Below are positions 44,068 through 54,100 of a stretch of DNA of 64,000 nucleotides, in pieces. This DNA comes from Haloferax larsenii JCM 13917 (GTDB lineage Archaea; Halobacteriota; Halobacteria; Halobacteriales; Haloferacaceae). Positions within the stretch are counted from its first letter, which is position 1. The number at the start of each line of letters is the position of its first letter. Under the pieces are notes generated by a model. That model saw only the letters and a program-made list of their open reading frames with translations. It did no database searches and was not told the origin of the DNA. Where the stretch lies: NCBI RefSeq assembly GCF_000336955.1, contig NZ_AOLI01000009.1, positions 17,711 to 81,710 on the forward strand. The letters are read 5' to 3'. Both the position numbers and the translations under genes were made by a program.

Positions 44068-44496
44068 CTACTTCAGTCGCTCCTGCAAGAACGAAGGATG
44101 CGCAGCGGTGACGCCGTCGATAGAGAGAATTTCGTCGGAGATAACGCCGCCGAGCGCGTCGCCGTCCGAGGCTCGGACCTCGGCCATCAACATGTGGTCG
44201 CCGGACGAGGTGTACAGCGATTCGACCGATTCGAGGGATTTCAACGCCCGGGTGACTTCGACGTAGCGTTCGCTTGCGACCTCGATGCCGACCATGGCGA
44301 TAGACTGCCCGGTGAGCTTCTTCGGGTCGATGTCTGCCGAGTAGCCGATGATGACGCCGTCGTCTTCGAGTTTGTTGATGTACTTTCGAACCGTCGGCTT
44401 CGACACGCCCGCCCGGTCCGCTATCTCGGCGTACGACGCTTTCGCGTCGTCCTCCAAGACGGCGAGGATGCGTCCCTCCGTGGACGTGGATTCCAT
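44068..44496 (-). CDS. Lrp/AsnC-family transcriptional regulator
   Basis: This 142-residue protein has an N-terminal winged helix (ASYAEIADRAGVSKPTVRKY) and a C-terminal effector domain (SGDHMLMAEVRASDGD, VTAAHPSFLQ). Upstream on the minus strand is an ATATTTTT stretch fitting a promoter. It is not adjacent in operon to a metabolic gene; the next gene upstream is the 2-oxoacid:ferredoxin oxidoreductase beta subunit. The effector is unknown. Confidence 0.9.
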   Translation of the reverse strand: MESTSTEGRILAVLEDDAKASYAEIADRAGVSKPTVRKYINKLEDDGVIIGYSADIDPKKLTGQSIAMVGIEVASERYVEVTRALKSLESVESLYTSSGDHMLMAEVRASDGDALGGVISDEILSIDGVTAAHPSFLQERLK

Positions 44497-44603
44497 GGCT
44501 TCAGGTTTTCCAAGGGGAGAAAAATATCTTGCGAATCCGAAAACGGTTCTCCGTCACGCCGAAGCCGGCGTCGAAGTCGGCGGTGACGGGCGGTGAACCG
44601 CCG

Positions 44604-45542
44604 TTATTTGTGCTTGTCGAGGAACTTGTCGTAGGACCGTTCCCACTCGTAGGAGTCGTCGAAGTAGCGCTCGGCGAGCGGTTCTTCGGGCATCTCGCCG
44701 ATTTGCTTTTTCTCCTGCTGGTAGGACGGACGGTCCGAGTCGACGTAGTACCGGCCGGTGAGGACGGTCCCCTCGTGGAGTGCGTTCTCCGTCTCGAACA
44801 TCATCTCGGAGGCCTCCGCACGGTTCGTGTTGTCGAACTCGTAGTCGTCGGACTCGTTGATGTCGATGTACGGGACGTACTGACGGGCGTCCTTGTTCCA
44901 CGTCGGACACTGCGTGAGGAAGTCGACGTGGGAGAAGCCGTCGTGCTCGATGGCTTCCACGATGATTTCCTTGGCCTGGTTCGGGTTGACCGCGGCCGTA
45001 CGCGCGATGTAGGACGCACCCGCGTTCAGCGACAGCGAGAGCGGGCGCAGCGGCGTCTTGGCCGAGCCGTGAGGCTGGGTCTTCGACTTGTGACCCTTCG
45101 GCGACGTCGGGGACGTCTGTCCCTTCGTGAGGCCGAAAATCTCGTTGTTGAACACGATGTACGTGATGTCGTGGTTCTCACGGGCGGTGTGCATGAAGTG
45201 GTTGCCACCGATACCGTAGCCGTCACCGTCACCGCCAGCGGCAACCACGGTCAGACCGGGGTTGGCCAGCTTTGCGGCGCGGGCGATGGGCAGCGAGCGG
45301 CCGTGGATGGTGTGGAAGCCGTAGCTGTTGAAGTAGCTGTTGAGCTTCCCGGAACAGCCGATACCCGTCATGACCATCATCTCGTCGGGCGAGAGGCCGA
45401 GTTCGGCCGCCGCACCCTTCAGAGCCTTCAGGACACCGAAGTCACCACAGCCAGGACACCACGTCGGCTGGGGTTCGAGTCCGGGGGTGAACTCGTTTTG
45501 GTCTTTCTCCGTTTCTTCACCGATTGCGCTGAATGCACTCAT
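44604..45542 (-). CDS. porB: 2-oxoacid (probably pyruvate):ferredoxin oxidoreductase, beta subunit
   Basis: This 312-residue subunit binds thiamine diphosphate (GGDGDGYGIGGNHF and FNNEIFGLTKGQ) and has Cys residues for one Fe-S cluster (TWCPGCGDFG, GIGCSGKL and a later QCPTW). It decarboxylates a 2-oxo acid to acyl-CoA, passing electrons to ferredoxin. The two-base gap to the alpha gene shows one operon. Pyruvate as substrate follows from memory of the Haloferax homologue at this locus; 2-oxoglutarate cannot be excluded. Confidence 0.88.
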   Translation of the reverse strand: MSAFSAIGEETEKDQNEFTPGLEPQPTWCPGCGDFGVLKALKGAAAELGLSPDEMMVMTGIGCSGKLNSYFNSYGFHTIHGRSLPIARAAKLANPGLTVVAAGGDGDGYGIGGNHFMHTARENHDITYIVFNNEIFGLTKGQTSPTSPKGHKSKTQPHGSAKTPLRPLSLSLNAGASYIARTAAVNPNQAKEIIVEAIEHDGFSHVDFLTQCPTWNKDARQYVPYIDINESDDYEFDNTNRAEASEMMFETENALHEGTVLTGRYYVDSDRPSYQQEKKQIGEMPEEPLAERYFDDSYEWERSYDKFLDKHK

Positions 45543-45544
45543 GA

Positions 45545-47440
45545 TTATTCACCCACCTTGGGGACGAACTTCGTACGGTTGTCCGGGAGCGCCTCGCCTT
45601 CGAGGAGCGCCGTCTCGAACCCTTCGACGATGTCGAGCGGTTCGAACGGATTCCCGTTGTATTTGAGGAGACTCGACATCTTGTCGCCGTAGCCGCCGAG
45701 TTCCTTCTGGACGAGTCCGCGGAACTGCGCGGACGCCGTCATCTCCACGACGAGCGCCTCGTCGACGCTGTCGAGGAACGATTTGACCTGCTCTTTCGGG
45801 AACGGCATCAGTTCGGAGACGCCGAGGACCTTGACCGAGTGGCCCTTCTCGTTGAGTTCGGCTGCGGCCTCTTCGACGGTGCCCTGCTGGCTACCGAACG
45901 TGACGAGACCGTAGTCGGCGTCTTCCGGACCGTAGACCGTGTTGAACTCGCCGTCTTCGTCGAGTTCCTCGCGGATGGACTCGACCTTCTGCATGCGGCG
46001 GTTCATCTGAGCGATACGGTTGTCGGGGTCCTCCGAGATGTGACCCGCGGGCATGTGTTCGTTACCCGTCGCGAGGTAGCGACCGCCCTTCTGTCCGGGC
46101 AGCGAGCGCGGCGAGACACCGTTTTCGGTGTCGTGCTGGTAGCGCTGGTACTTGCCCGAGTCGTCGTGCGGTGCCTCTTCGAGTTCGGCTTCCGAGAGGA
46201 CAGAGCCGAGGTCCGCGTTCGGCTCTTCGTCGAAGACCGACGCCGGGACGTTCGAGAGTTCGCCACCGAGCTTCTGGTCGTAGAGGACGATAGACGGAAT
46301 CTGGTACTCGTAGGCGATTTGGAACGCCTTGCGCGTCTGGTCGTACGCCTCGGCGGCCGTGCCGGGGGCGAAGACGATGCGGTGAGAGTCACCCTGCGAG
46401 GTGTACAGGACGTGCTCCATGTCGGACTGCTCGGGCTTCGTCGGCATACCCGTCGACGGACCGGCGCGCATGGCCTCGACGAGGACGATAGGCGTCTCGG
46501 TAATCTCGGCGAGACCGAGCGGCTCGGACATCAGCGAGAAACCGCCACCGGACGACCCGGACATGGCCTTCACACCGGCGTGGGACGCACCCATCGCCAG
46601 CGCGGCGGCCGCAATCTCGTCTTCGACCTGCTCGGAGATACCGCCGAGTTCGGGGAGATTCTGCGACATGATGACGAAGACTTCCGTCCACGGGGTCATC
46701 GGGTAACCCGAGATGAAACGGCACCCTTCGTCGATAGCGGCGTAGGCAATCGCGTCAGAACCAGAGATGAGAACCTGCTCTTCGTCGTGTTCGCCTGTCG
46801 GTGCCGACACCTCGGGGGCGTCGACATCGTACTCGGACTTGACGGTCTCGTAGGCGTCGTCGAAGACTTCGAAGTTCGGTTCGAGAATCTTCTCCGGCAT
46901 CGCGTCGGACATCAGGCTCTTGATGACGTCCGGCTCGATGTCGGCGATGGCGCACGTGACGGCGACACCGGCGGTGTTACGCATGACTTCGCGACCGTGC
47001 TCGCGAGCCATACTGCGAAGGTCGATGTCGTAGACGTGCCAGTTGTTCTCTTCGACGCGCTCGTCGAAGTCCTCGATTTCGGAGGTGTCGAGCAGACCGG
47101 AGTCGTAGACGATGACGCCGCCTTCGGCGAGTTCGTCGAGATTCTCAGAGAGCGGTTTGATCTCCTCGTTGCCGTAGTAGGCACCCTCGCTCGGGTTACG
47201 GGCGAAGGAGTCACCGAGCGCGAGGAGGAAGTTGTACCCGTCACCACGCGACTGAATCGGGTCCGCACTCACACGGACCTCAGTGTACGTGTGGCCACCG
47301 CGGATGCGCGATGGATAGTGGCGATGCGTGAAAACGTGTAGCCCCGCTCGCATCAGGGCTTTGGCGAAGTTCTGGCTGGTCGAGGCGATACCGTCACCGG
47401 AACCCCCTGCGATGCGCCAGATAAGTTCGTGGTCAGTCAT
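45545..47440 (-). CDS. porA: 2-oxoacid (probably pyruvate):ferredoxin oxidoreductase, fused gamma-alpha subunit
   Basis: This 631-residue protein has a gamma domain first (GGSGDGIASTSQNFAKALM), then an alpha domain (GCRFISGYPMTPWTEV, GGGFSLMSEPLGLAEI) with the usual archaeal fusion. It works with the beta subunit encoded directly downstream. ATG 47440 (MTDHELIW) is preferred over a GTG four codons upstream. A TATA-like CTTTAAT at 47494-47500 and a small hairpin (GCCCC-GCT-GGGGC, 47454-47466) lie in the promoter and leader. The region 47441-47640 otherwise holds no gene. Confidence 0.88.
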   Translation of the reverse strand: MTDHELIWRIAGGSGDGIASTSQNFAKALMRAGLHVFTHRHYPSRIRGGHTYTEVRVSADPIQSRGDGYNFLLALGDSFARNPSEGAYYGNEEIKPLSENLDELAEGGVIVYDSGLLDTSEIEDFDERVEENNWHVYDIDLRSMAREHGREVMRNTAGVAVTCAIADIEPDVIKSLMSDAMPEKILEPNFEVFDDAYETVKSEYDVDAPEVSAPTGEHDEEQVLISGSDAIAYAAIDEGCRFISGYPMTPWTEVFVIMSQNLPELGGISEQVEDEIAAAALAMGASHAGVKAMSGSSGGGFSLMSEPLGLAEITETPIVLVEAMRAGPSTGMPTKPEQSDMEHVLYTSQGDSHRIVFAPGTAAEAYDQTRKAFQIAYEYQIPSIVLYDQKLGGELSNVPASVFDEEPNADLGSVLSEAELEEAPHDDSGKYQRYQHDTENGVSPRSLPGQKGGRYLATGNEHMPAGHISEDPDNRIAQMNRRMQKVESIREELDEDGEFNTVYGPEDADYGLVTFGSQQGTVEEAAAELNEKGHSVKVLGVSELMPFPKEQVKSFLDSVDEALVVEMTASAQFRGLVQKELGGYGDKMSSLLKYNGNPFEPLDIVEGFETALLEGEALPDNRTKFVPKVGE

Positions 47441-47640
47441 ATTTGAGCTCACGGCCCCGCTGGGGCGCTATCTGATGACTTGGTGGGGGTTCGATTAAAG
47501 ACTTTGCTATGGATTAACAAGAAAAGATAATGAAGGACTTAATATTCCTAAATTGGTAGTCAGATGCCTCCTGAAAAGTGGACAAACGGATATTCAGAAA
47601 TTGCCGTAACCCGATAAACGATAACTCGGGATGGAGTTAT

Positions 47641-48798
47641 CTACCGGTTTTCGGGACTCGACGGGTGATATGGAGTGTCGTATTCGCCGACCTGTCCGTC
47701 GAGTCGGTCCGAGTTGATGTGGCCCGACAGGAGCATGAAGTCGAGGATGGTCGCGTAGAGCATCGCCTCGACGACGGGCACACCCCGTGGCGGCAACACC
47801 GGGTCGTGGCGGCCGACGACCTGAATCTCCTTTTCCTCGCCCGTCTCCCAATCGACCGTCCGCTGTTTCTTCGGAATCGACGTCGGCGCGTGGAGCGTCA
47901 TCTCGCCGAAGATTGGTTGGCCCGTCGTGATGCCGCCCTGGATGCCACCGTGTTTGTTGCCGACGGGAAGGGGGTCGCCGTTCTCGTCGAACTCCCAGTC
48001 TTCGTTGCGGTCGGAGCCGGTCCACTCGCGGGCCTCGCGGCCGAGACCGAATTCGAAGGCCGTCGCGGCCGGGACAGCCATCATCGCCTGCCCGAGTCGC
48101 GCCGAGAACGAGTCGAACCGCGGTGCGCCGAGGCCGCGGGGGACGCCCTGCGCTTCGAAGTAGATAGAACCGCCGATAGAGTCGCCTTCCGTTTGGTACT
48201 GTTCGATGACCTCCATCATCTTCTCGGCCGTCTCGGGGTGGGCACACCGCACATCGTTTTCTTCGGTGTGTTCGAGCATCTCCTCGAACGTGACCGGCGG
48301 CGCTTCGACGTCGCCGATTTGGTTCACGTGGGCCTTGACCTCGATGTCGTACTCGCTCTGTTCGATGACCTGCTTCGCCACGGCACCGGCCGCGACCCAG
48401 TTTACTGTCTCACGCGCGGACGAGCGTCCGCCGCCGCCCCAGTTGCGCGTGCCGAACTTGGCCGAGTAGGTGAAGTCGCCGTGCGACGGACGCGGAGCCG
48501 TCACGTAGGGTTCGTACTTGCCCGAGCGGGCGTCCTTGTTCTGGACGACCATCCCGATGGGCGTGCCCGTCGTGTAGCCGTCGAGCGTTCCCGAGTTGAT
48601 GACCACGGCGTCCGGTTCGCCGCGACTCGTCGTAATCATCGACTGGCCCGGCTTTCGTCGGTCGAGTTCCTTCTGTACGTCCTCGACGGAGAGTTCCACG
48701 CCCGCGGGGCACCCCGAGATGGTGACGCCCATGGCGTCGCCGTGACTCTCGCCGTATGTGGTCACCCGAAAGAGGCGACCGAATTCGTTCCCGTTCAT
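47641..48798 (-). CDS. aroC: chorismate synthase
   Basis: This 385-residue enzyme makes chorismate from 5-enolpyruvyl-shikimate-3-phosphate with reduced FMN. Signatures are GRLFRVTTYGESHGDAMG at the start, GRSSARETVNWVAAGA in the middle and GGIQGGITTGQPI later. ATG 48798 matches the family N-terminus; the open frame extends 65 residues further without homology. It is monocistronic, but aroA and tyrA lie within 9 kb. Confidence 0.95.
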   Translation of the reverse strand: MNGNEFGRLFRVTTYGESHGDAMGVTISGCPAGVELSVEDVQKELDRRKPGQSMITTSRGEPDAVVINSGTLDGYTTGTPIGMVVQNKDARSGKYEPYVTAPRPSHGDFTYSAKFGTRNWGGGGRSSARETVNWVAAGAVAKQVIEQSEYDIEVKAHVNQIGDVEAPPVTFEEMLEHTEENDVRCAHPETAEKMMEVIEQYQTEGDSIGGSIYFEAQGVPRGLGAPRFDSFSARLGQAMMAVPAATAFEFGLGREAREWTGSDRNEDWEFDENGDPLPVGNKHGGIQGGITTGQPIFGEMTLHAPTSIPKKQRTVDWETGEEKEIQVVGRHDPVLPPRGVPVVEAMLYATILDFMLLSGHINSDRLDGQVGEYDTPYHPSSPENR

Positions 48799-48925
48799 TA
48801 CCGGACCCTCGGGGGGCCGCCCATTTAGTGTTTGTAGATAGGTGCAATCGTCGTGCGGAACGGTGCACTCGGTGAACAGTCTCGACTCGCGGAGGTTCAT
48901 AATCGATGGCGGGCAACGCACTACT

Positions 48926-49414
48926 ATGGCATCGACAACCGACGGGAATCTCCGCGACCGCCTCGAAGCAACGTTTTGGGAGCGGCACGCCAATCCGTGG
49001 AGCGCCGGAACGCGAATCCTCGTCTATCCGGTGTTGATGTACGCCATCTTCACGCGGAACCGGCGACTCTTCGCGGCGACGCTCGCGTTCATCGCAGTCA
49101 ACCCAGTGTTGTTCCCGCGCCCGAAACGCACGGATAACTACCTCAGTCGCATCGTCCTCGCCGAACGCGAGTGGCTGGACGAGGGGAAGAACACGATGGG
49201 TCTCGACTACCCCAATATCCTCAACGTCCTCAACATCCCGGTCACGGTCTACGCGTTCGCGTCAGCGATTCGCCGCAATCCCGTCGGAACCGTGCTCGGG
49301 ACGCTCGGCGTGATGGTGCTCAAACTCTGGTGGACCGACGCGATTGTGAAGCAGACGGGCGTGACCGGTTCGGGGCCGGGAGACGAGGGTTCCGCCGACT
49401 CAATCGGCGAGTGA
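48926..49414 (+). CDS. DUF6653-like small membrane protein
   Basis: This 162-residue protein has a soluble N-terminus (LRDRLEATFWERHANPWSAG), then about four hydrophobic segments and a Gly/Ser/Asp tail. The N-terminal ERHANPWSAGTR motif is, from memory, typical of the haloarchaeal DUF6653 family. ATG 48926 removes an upstream extension of non-haloarchaeal composition. It converges on the phosphodiesterase-like gene, overlapping it by 15 bases. Function unknown. Confidence 0.7.
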   Translation: MASTTDGNLRDRLEATFWERHANPWSAGTRILVYPVLMYAIFTRNRRLFAATLAFIAVNPVLFPRPKRTDNYLSRIVLAEREWLDEGKNTMGLDYPNILNVLNIPVTVYAFASAIRRNPVGTVLGTLGVMVLKLWWTDAIVKQTGVTGSGPGDEGSADSIGE

Positions 49415-50638
49415 CTCCAGCGTCGCCGTCGCAAAGGGAATCAGCATCTCGTCGGGGTGTAGACCGCCGTGCATGCCGACGTAGTCGAGTTTGTCCCTGG
49501 CTTCGTCCCCGTACCAGACGCTGAGTTCGCGGGGGACGACGACGAGGTCGCCGAGTCGGCGCTCGAACACCGGCGACGGATTCGGGCCGAAGAGTTCAGT
49601 GTCGAGTACCTCCTGCTTCCGTAGCACTTTCGCGTCCAGCTCCGCCGTGAGCGTGTCGTACACGTCGTCGATTCGGTCCGGTCGCAGGTGGAGGTTGACG
49701 TTCCGGGCGCTGCCCGAGAATCGAATCGGCGTCCCGTCGGAGAGTGTCTTCAGGTCCGAAACGAGGTCGAACGGCGGTGCCGAGAGGTCGACGTTTCGCT
49801 CGGGGTCGGTGTCGATAAGCCCGTGGTCGGCGGTGAGACAGACGAGCGTTTCGCCGTGGTCCTCGGTTTCCGCGGCGAGTGTGTCGATGGCCGAAGCGAC
49901 CCGGTCGAACGTTTCCGCAGCTATCTCGCGGTACGCCTCGGAATCGATGCCTTCGGCGTGCGCGGTGGCGTCGGTCTGCGGGAGGTACGCGAAGATGTAC
50001 GACGGGTCCGACGCTTCCTCGGCCGCCTCGTCGAAGGCGTCCGAGAACGTCGAGAGGTCTTCAGCGTCGTAGGTGTGCGGCACCGTCGATTCCGAGGGGA
50101 AGGGCGTCACGTGGTGCGTCTCGACGCCCGCCGCTTTGAGTTCGGGGTAGATTGGGTCCGCATTAGCAACGTCTTCGATGTCGATGCGTTCGGGTTCGGT
50201 GCCGTCCTTTCGGAGGAACGGAAGCGCCTCGAACATCTCGTCGGCCTCGGGTTCGTAGACGTTCCAGCCGACGACGCCGTGTTCCGATGGGAGGGTCGCG
50301 GAGTGGAACGTGTTCATCGCGGCGGCGGTTTCGGAGGGGTAGACCGACGTAATCGGCGTCACACGGCCCGCGCGTTCGAAGTCGCGGAGGAACGGGATTC
50401 GGTCGCGCTCGCCGTCCCACTGCGCGAGACCGAAGCCATCGACGAGGAAGACGACGACGCGAGAGATATCATCGTACTCGTCGGTGGCCGATTCGGGGAG
50501 TCGCGGTCCAACGTCGGCACCGAGCAGGTCGGCGACAGTGCCCGGAATCCGAGAGAAGCACCAGTCCTCGTAGGCGGGCAGGAGATACTCGCCATCTCGC
50601 TGGCGCTCCCGCAGTGCCGACAGGTCCGATAACTGCAT
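49400..50638 (-). CDS. alkaline phosphatase superfamily protein (type I phosphodiesterase/pyrophosphatase-like)
   Basis: This 412-residue protein has the metal-binding core of the AP superfamily: VVVFLVDGFGLAQW, SVYPSETAAAMNTFHS (nucleophile Thr/Ser region), LPQTDATAHAEG and LTADHGLIDTD. It should hydrolyse phosphate mono- or diesters with two metals, probably in the cytoplasm since no signal is seen. A C-terminal HGG motif (GMHGGLHPDEM) completes the site. It is divergent from nothing and lies 83 bases downstream of aroA on the same strand. Confidence 0.85.
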   Translation of the reverse strand: MQLSDLSALRERQRDGEYLLPAYEDWCFSRIPGTVADLLGADVGPRLPESATDEYDDISRVVVFLVDGFGLAQWDGERDRIPFLRDFERAGRVTPITSVYPSETAAAMNTFHSATLPSEHGVVGWNVYEPEADEMFEALPFLRKDGTEPERIDIEDVANADPIYPELKAAGVETHHVTPFPSESTVPHTYDAEDLSTFSDAFDEAAEEASDPSYIFAYLPQTDATAHAEGIDSEAYREIAAETFDRVASAIDTLAAETEDHGETLVCLTADHGLIDTDPERNVDLSAPPFDLVSDLKTLSDGTPIRFSGSARNVNLHLRPDRIDDVYDTLTAELDAKVLRKQEVLDTELFGPNPSPVFERRLGDLVVVPRELSVWYGDEARDKLDYVGMHGGLHPDEMLIPFATATLESLAD

Positions 50639-50721
50639 GACGAATTCGCTGGACGGTGTCGGGAAAAAGGTTCTGTCGTGGAAGCGGGTTTTATGCTGGA
50701 AGCTGGTTCTGCCGCGGAAGC

Positions 50722-52014
50722 TTAGTCTTCGTGCACGTCCGCGCCGAGGTCGCGCATCGTCTCGAAGAAGTTCGGGAACGACACGTCGACGTGTTCCGAC
50801 CCGGCGACGGTGGTCTCGCCGTCGGCGACGAGGCCAGCAACGGCCAGCGACATGACGATACGGTGGTCGTGGCGACCATCGACGTCGGCACCGACGAGGT
50901 CGGTCTGGCCGCCGTGGATAGTGAGGCGGTCCTGTTCTTCCGTGACGTGGGCGTCCATCTTCGACAGTTCCTCGGCCATCGCGCTGACCCGGTCTGTCTC
51001 CTTGTACCGGACGTGCTCGCAGTTCTCGATGACGGTGTCGCCGTCGGCGATAGCGCCGAGAACCGCAATCGTCGGCAGGAGGTCCGGCGTGTCGCCGACA
51101 TCGACGGTAATCCCCGAGAGCGGGGCAGGCGAGACGGTCAATTCACCCGCGTCCTCGTCCCACTCGACTGCTGCGCCCATGTCGCGGACGATATCGACGA
51201 TAGCGCTGTCGCCCTGCGCAGAGGGTCGTGCTCCCTCGATGACGACCGGTTCGTCCTCGGAACCGGCAACTGCACCCGCTGCAAGGAGGTACGACATCGA
51301 CGAGAAGTCGCCGGGGACGCTGTACTCGCCGCCGGTCGGGCGGTACGACTGCCCACCGGGAACCGAGAACCCCTCGTCGGTTCGCTCGGCTTCGATTCCG
51401 AAGTCAGCCAGTACTTCCAGCGTGATATCGACGTACGGGGCGGACTTGAGTTCGGTCGTCAGTTCGACGTCGATACCCTCGTCGGTGACGGCCCCGGCCA
51501 TCAGGAGCGCCGTGATGTACTGCGAGGAGACGTCGCCGGGGATTTCGACCGTGCCGCCGGTCATTCCGTCACCGACGACCAGTGGAGCCAGTCCGTTTCG
51601 CCGTGTGCTCTCCGCGCGGCCGTCGAGGTCGGACACGGCTTCGAGAAGCGGTCCCTGTGGGCGCGAGCGGAGGGATTCGTCGCCGGTGAGGACGGTCAGG
51701 TTCTCGCCTAGTCCGGCACAGGCCGTGACGAGTCGCATCGTCGTCCCCGAGTTGGCGCAGTCGATGACGTTCGCTGGCGTCTCGGGTCGACCGTCGAAGC
51801 CCGTCACCTCGACCGTCTGTCCCTCGCGGCCGACGCTGCCACCGAAGCCTTCCACGGCCCGCATCGTCGCCTTCGTGTCGGCGCTGACGAGGGCGTCGCG
51901 AACGACCGCGCCGTCGCTGTATCCGGCGGCAAGTATGGCTCTGTGTGTGTAGCTCTTCGACGGAGGTGCTCGTGTTCGACCCCGAACGCGAGACTGCGAG
52001 ATGTGGGCGTCCAT
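50722..52014 (-). CDS. aroA: 3-phosphoshikimate 1-carboxyvinyltransferase (EPSP synthase)
   Basis: This 430-residue enzyme adds PEP to shikimate-3-phosphate. Motifs: [18 protein letters not shown] (PEP/S3P Lys), [11 protein letters not shown], and the C-terminal [19 protein letters not shown] and [13 protein letters not shown]. It contains the paired inside-out alpha/beta domains of the family. The gene supplies the substrate of AroC, encoded 2 kb away. The 288-base region 52015-52302 upstream holds its promoter and no gene I can support. Confidence 0.95.
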   Translation of the reverse strand: MDAHISQSRVRGRTRAPPSKSYTHRAILAAGYSDGAVVRDALVSADTKATMRAVEGFGGSVGREGQTVEVTGFDGRPETPANVIDCANSGTTMRLVTACAGLGENLTVLTGDESLRSRPQGPLLEAVSDLDGRAESTRRNGLAPLVVGDGMTGGTVEIPGDVSSQYITALLMAGAVTDEGIDVELTTELKSAPYVDITLEVLADFGIEAERTDEGFSVPGGQSYRPTGGEYSVPGDFSSMSYLLAAGAVAGSEDEPVVIEGARPSAQGDSAIVDIVRDMGAAVEWDEDAGELTVSPAPLSGITVDVGDTPDLLPTIAVLGAIADGDTVIENCEHVRYKETDRVSAMAEELSKMDAHVTEEQDRLTIHGGQTDLVGADVDGRHDHRIVMSLAVAGLVADGETTVAGSEHVDVSFPNFFETMRDLGADVHED

Positions 52015-52302
52015 ACCCGGGCGTCGTCAGGGGATGGTATCAGGGTACCGGACGCGGCGACGTTCTCATATGGTTAGAATAACAACCATTACCTTGGGCT
52101 ACGAATGCCAACGTGCGGCAGGGATGTTCCGAACCACCCTGTCCGGGGTGTCGGTCGGATACTGCTCGCCCAGTGCTGGTGCGGTATTCCGGCGGCTCTC
52201 ACACGGTGAGTCCTTGCCCGAGTAGACTCTCCGTGTGGCCGAAACCGGAAACCGCCGTACCAGACGCGAGGCCTTTACTACCACCCCAGACAACCCCGGA
52301 GT

Positions 52303-53478
52303 ATGGAACCCGATTTCTCTCAACTCACCGAGTTCCTCGGCGACGACTTCGACGGCTATCTCATCTCCGCCGATGGTAGCGACTCGAACCAGTTGTACCT
52401 CTCGGGATTCGACGCGCCGGACCCGTACGTGACGCTCTTCACCCCGGACGAAACTGCCCTCCTCGTCTCCGCGCTCGAATACGGACGCGCGAAGAAAGAG
52501 AGTCGCGCCGACACCGTCTCTCGACTCGCCGACTACGACTACCGCCAGAAGTACACCGAATACGGCCCGACTGTCGGGAAAGCGAAGGCGATTGCCGAGT
52601 TCCTCGCCGACCACGGCGTCGAGACGCTCGCGACGCCCGCCGACTTCCCGCTCGGCCTCGCTGACGGCCTCCGCGACGAGGGTGTCGCGGTCGACGCAGA
52701 GACCGACGACGTGCTGACGAAAATCCGCGCAGTCAAGTCCGACGAGGAAGTCGAGCACATCCACACCGCACAGAAGGCGAACGAGGCGTCCATGCAGGCT
52801 GCCGAGGACCTCATCCGCGCCGCCGACGTGGCCGACGACGGCACGCTCTACTACGAGGGCGAGCCGCTGACGAGCGAGCGAGTCAAAGAGGAAATCGAGA
52901 TTACGCTGCTCCGACACGGCTGCGCCCTCGACGAGACTATCGTCGCCTGCGGTGCCGACGCCGCCGACCCGCACGACCGTGGAAGCGGCCCGCTCTCTGC
53001 TGACGAAGCCATCATCGTCGATATCTTCCCGCGGGACAAGGAGACGAAGTACAACGGCGACATGACGCGGACGTTCGTCAAAGGCGAGCCGACCGAAGAA
53101 ATCCGCGAGTGGTTCGACCTCACCGAGGAAGCCTTCTACGCGGCACTCGACGCCATCGAACCGGGTGCGACCGGCGAGGACGTCCACGACGCCGTCTGCG
53201 ACGTGTACGAAGCGGCCGGCGAGAACACACTCCGCGCGAACCCGACTGCTGAAACCGGATTCATCCACAGCACCGGCCACGGCGTCGGTCTCGACGTTCA
53301 CGAACTCCCGTCTGTGAGTCAAGCCGGCGAGGAACTCGAACCCGGACACGTCATCACTATCGAGCCTGGCCTCTACGACCCCGAAATCGGTGGCGTCAGA
53401 ATCGAAGACCTCGTCGTCGTCACCGAAGACGGCTACGAGAACCTGACGGACTACCCGGTCGAACTGGTCGTCGAGTAA
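52303..53478 (+). CDS. M24-family metallopeptidase (Xaa-Pro peptidase-like)
   Basis: This 391-residue protein has a creatinase-type N-terminal domain and a pita-bread catalytic domain. Metal ligands are two Asp in VDIFPRDKETKYNGDMTRTF, His in TGHGVGLDVHELP, and Glu in ITIEPGLYDPEIGGVRIED. It removes N-terminal residues ahead of proline (Xaa-Pro dipeptidase/aminopeptidase). A CTTTACTA TATA-like site lies about 28 bases before ATG 52303. A tandem repeat begins at its stop codon. Confidence 0.9.
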   Translation: MEPDFSQLTEFLGDDFDGYLISADGSDSNQLYLSGFDAPDPYVTLFTPDETALLVSALEYGRAKKESRADTVSRLADYDYRQKYTEYGPTVGKAKAIAEFLADHGVETLATPADFPLGLADGLRDEGVAVDAETDDVLTKIRAVKSDEEVEHIHTAQKANEASMQAAEDLIRAADVADDGTLYYEGEPLTSERVKEEIEITLLRHGCALDETIVACGADAADPHDRGSGPLSADEAIIVDIFPRDKETKYNGDMTRTFVKGEPTEEIREWFDLTEEAFYAALDAIEPGATGEDVHDAVCDVYEAAGENTLRANPTAETGFIHSTGHGVGLDVHELPSVSQAGEELEPGHVITIEPGLYDPEIGGVRIEDLVVVTEDGYENLTDYPVELVVE

Positions 53479-53524
53479 CACCACCGCGGCTCAACTGTCG
53501 AACACCACCGCGGCTCAGCCGTCG
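53477..53524. repeat. tandem duplication of a 24-bp unit
   Basis: Units 53477-53500 and 53501-53524 begin AACACCACCGCGGCTCA and differ by two bases near the end (ACTGTCG versus GCCGTCG). The repeat starts within the stop codon of the M24 peptidase gene, in the convergent spacer. Confidence 0.85.
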
Positions 53525-53553
53525 AATACTTCGAAAACGTCGCCCGCTCGGCC

Positions 53554-54078
53554 TTAACTGTCGAGGGCGTTGTCGCCCGTCTGTTCGGGCGACGCGGTCG
53601 CATCGAGCCAGTCCGAATTGGCTTCGCGCCACTCTTGGAGCAGGTCTTCGAGCGCGTCGGCAGTCTTCGGCGTGATGACGCCCGCGGCCTGCCTGACGAC
53701 CGTTCCGTCTTCGATAAGCAGCGCGTAGATGTTCCCCTCGCCGAGGAGACCGAGACGGCGCTGGAGTGCCGTCTTGTCGACCCGAGCCATGAGCGCGTTG
53801 TCGTGCCGCTTGTTCCGCGCGGCACCGGGGGACATCCCGCCGCCACCGCCGAACGACGGCATCATCCCGCTTCGACCACCGAGAACCATCAGTTCGTAGT
53901 ACTCGAAGTGGTCGTAGGTCTCGGAGAGTTCTTCTGCGAACCCGCGCCACGACCCGACGAGCGACTGCTGTCGACGGTCGAAACTGATGAGCAAGAGCGT
54001 CTGCTCACCGTCCAGATCGTCCGGTAAGACGACCTTTTGACCGCTCGTATCTCGTGAGGGGAGGCGCGGGAAGTCCAC
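53554..54078 (-). CDS. thioredoxin-fold-like hypothetical protein (DUF4174-like?)
   Basis: This 174-residue soluble protein has a beta-alpha-beta start (LDGEQTLLLISFDRRQQSLVG) and a C-terminal YALLIEDGTVVRQAAGVITP, the pattern of thioredoxin-like proteins such as DUF4174. No CxxC is present; in fact I see no Cys. A Met/Gly-rich insert (GMMPSFGGGGGMSPG) sits in the middle. The start is a GTG: a stop lies two codons upstream, and TATA TATATAA at 54101-54107 is 26 bases before it. A palindrome precedes the TATA box. Confidence 0.65.
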   Translation of the reverse strand: MDFPRLPSRDTSGQKVVLPDDLDGEQTLLLISFDRRQQSLVGSWRGFAEELSETYDHFEYYELMVLGGRSGMMPSFGGGGGMSPGAARNKRHDNALMARVDKTALQRRLGLLGEGNIYALLIEDGTVVRQAAGVITPKTADALEDLLQEWREANSDWLDATASPEQTGDNALDS

Positions 54079-54100
54079 GGATTATTCGAACCTCTATGAC

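Noticed and set aside
45839..47341. 500-codon plus-strand frame
   Set aside because: It is antisense to porA, whose domains are clear.
52070..52225. 51-codon frame starting MVRITTITLGYEC in the aroA / M24 spacer
   Set aside because: Basic, Cys-containing composition, no TATA box at the right distance, and no recognised family; it could not be supported.
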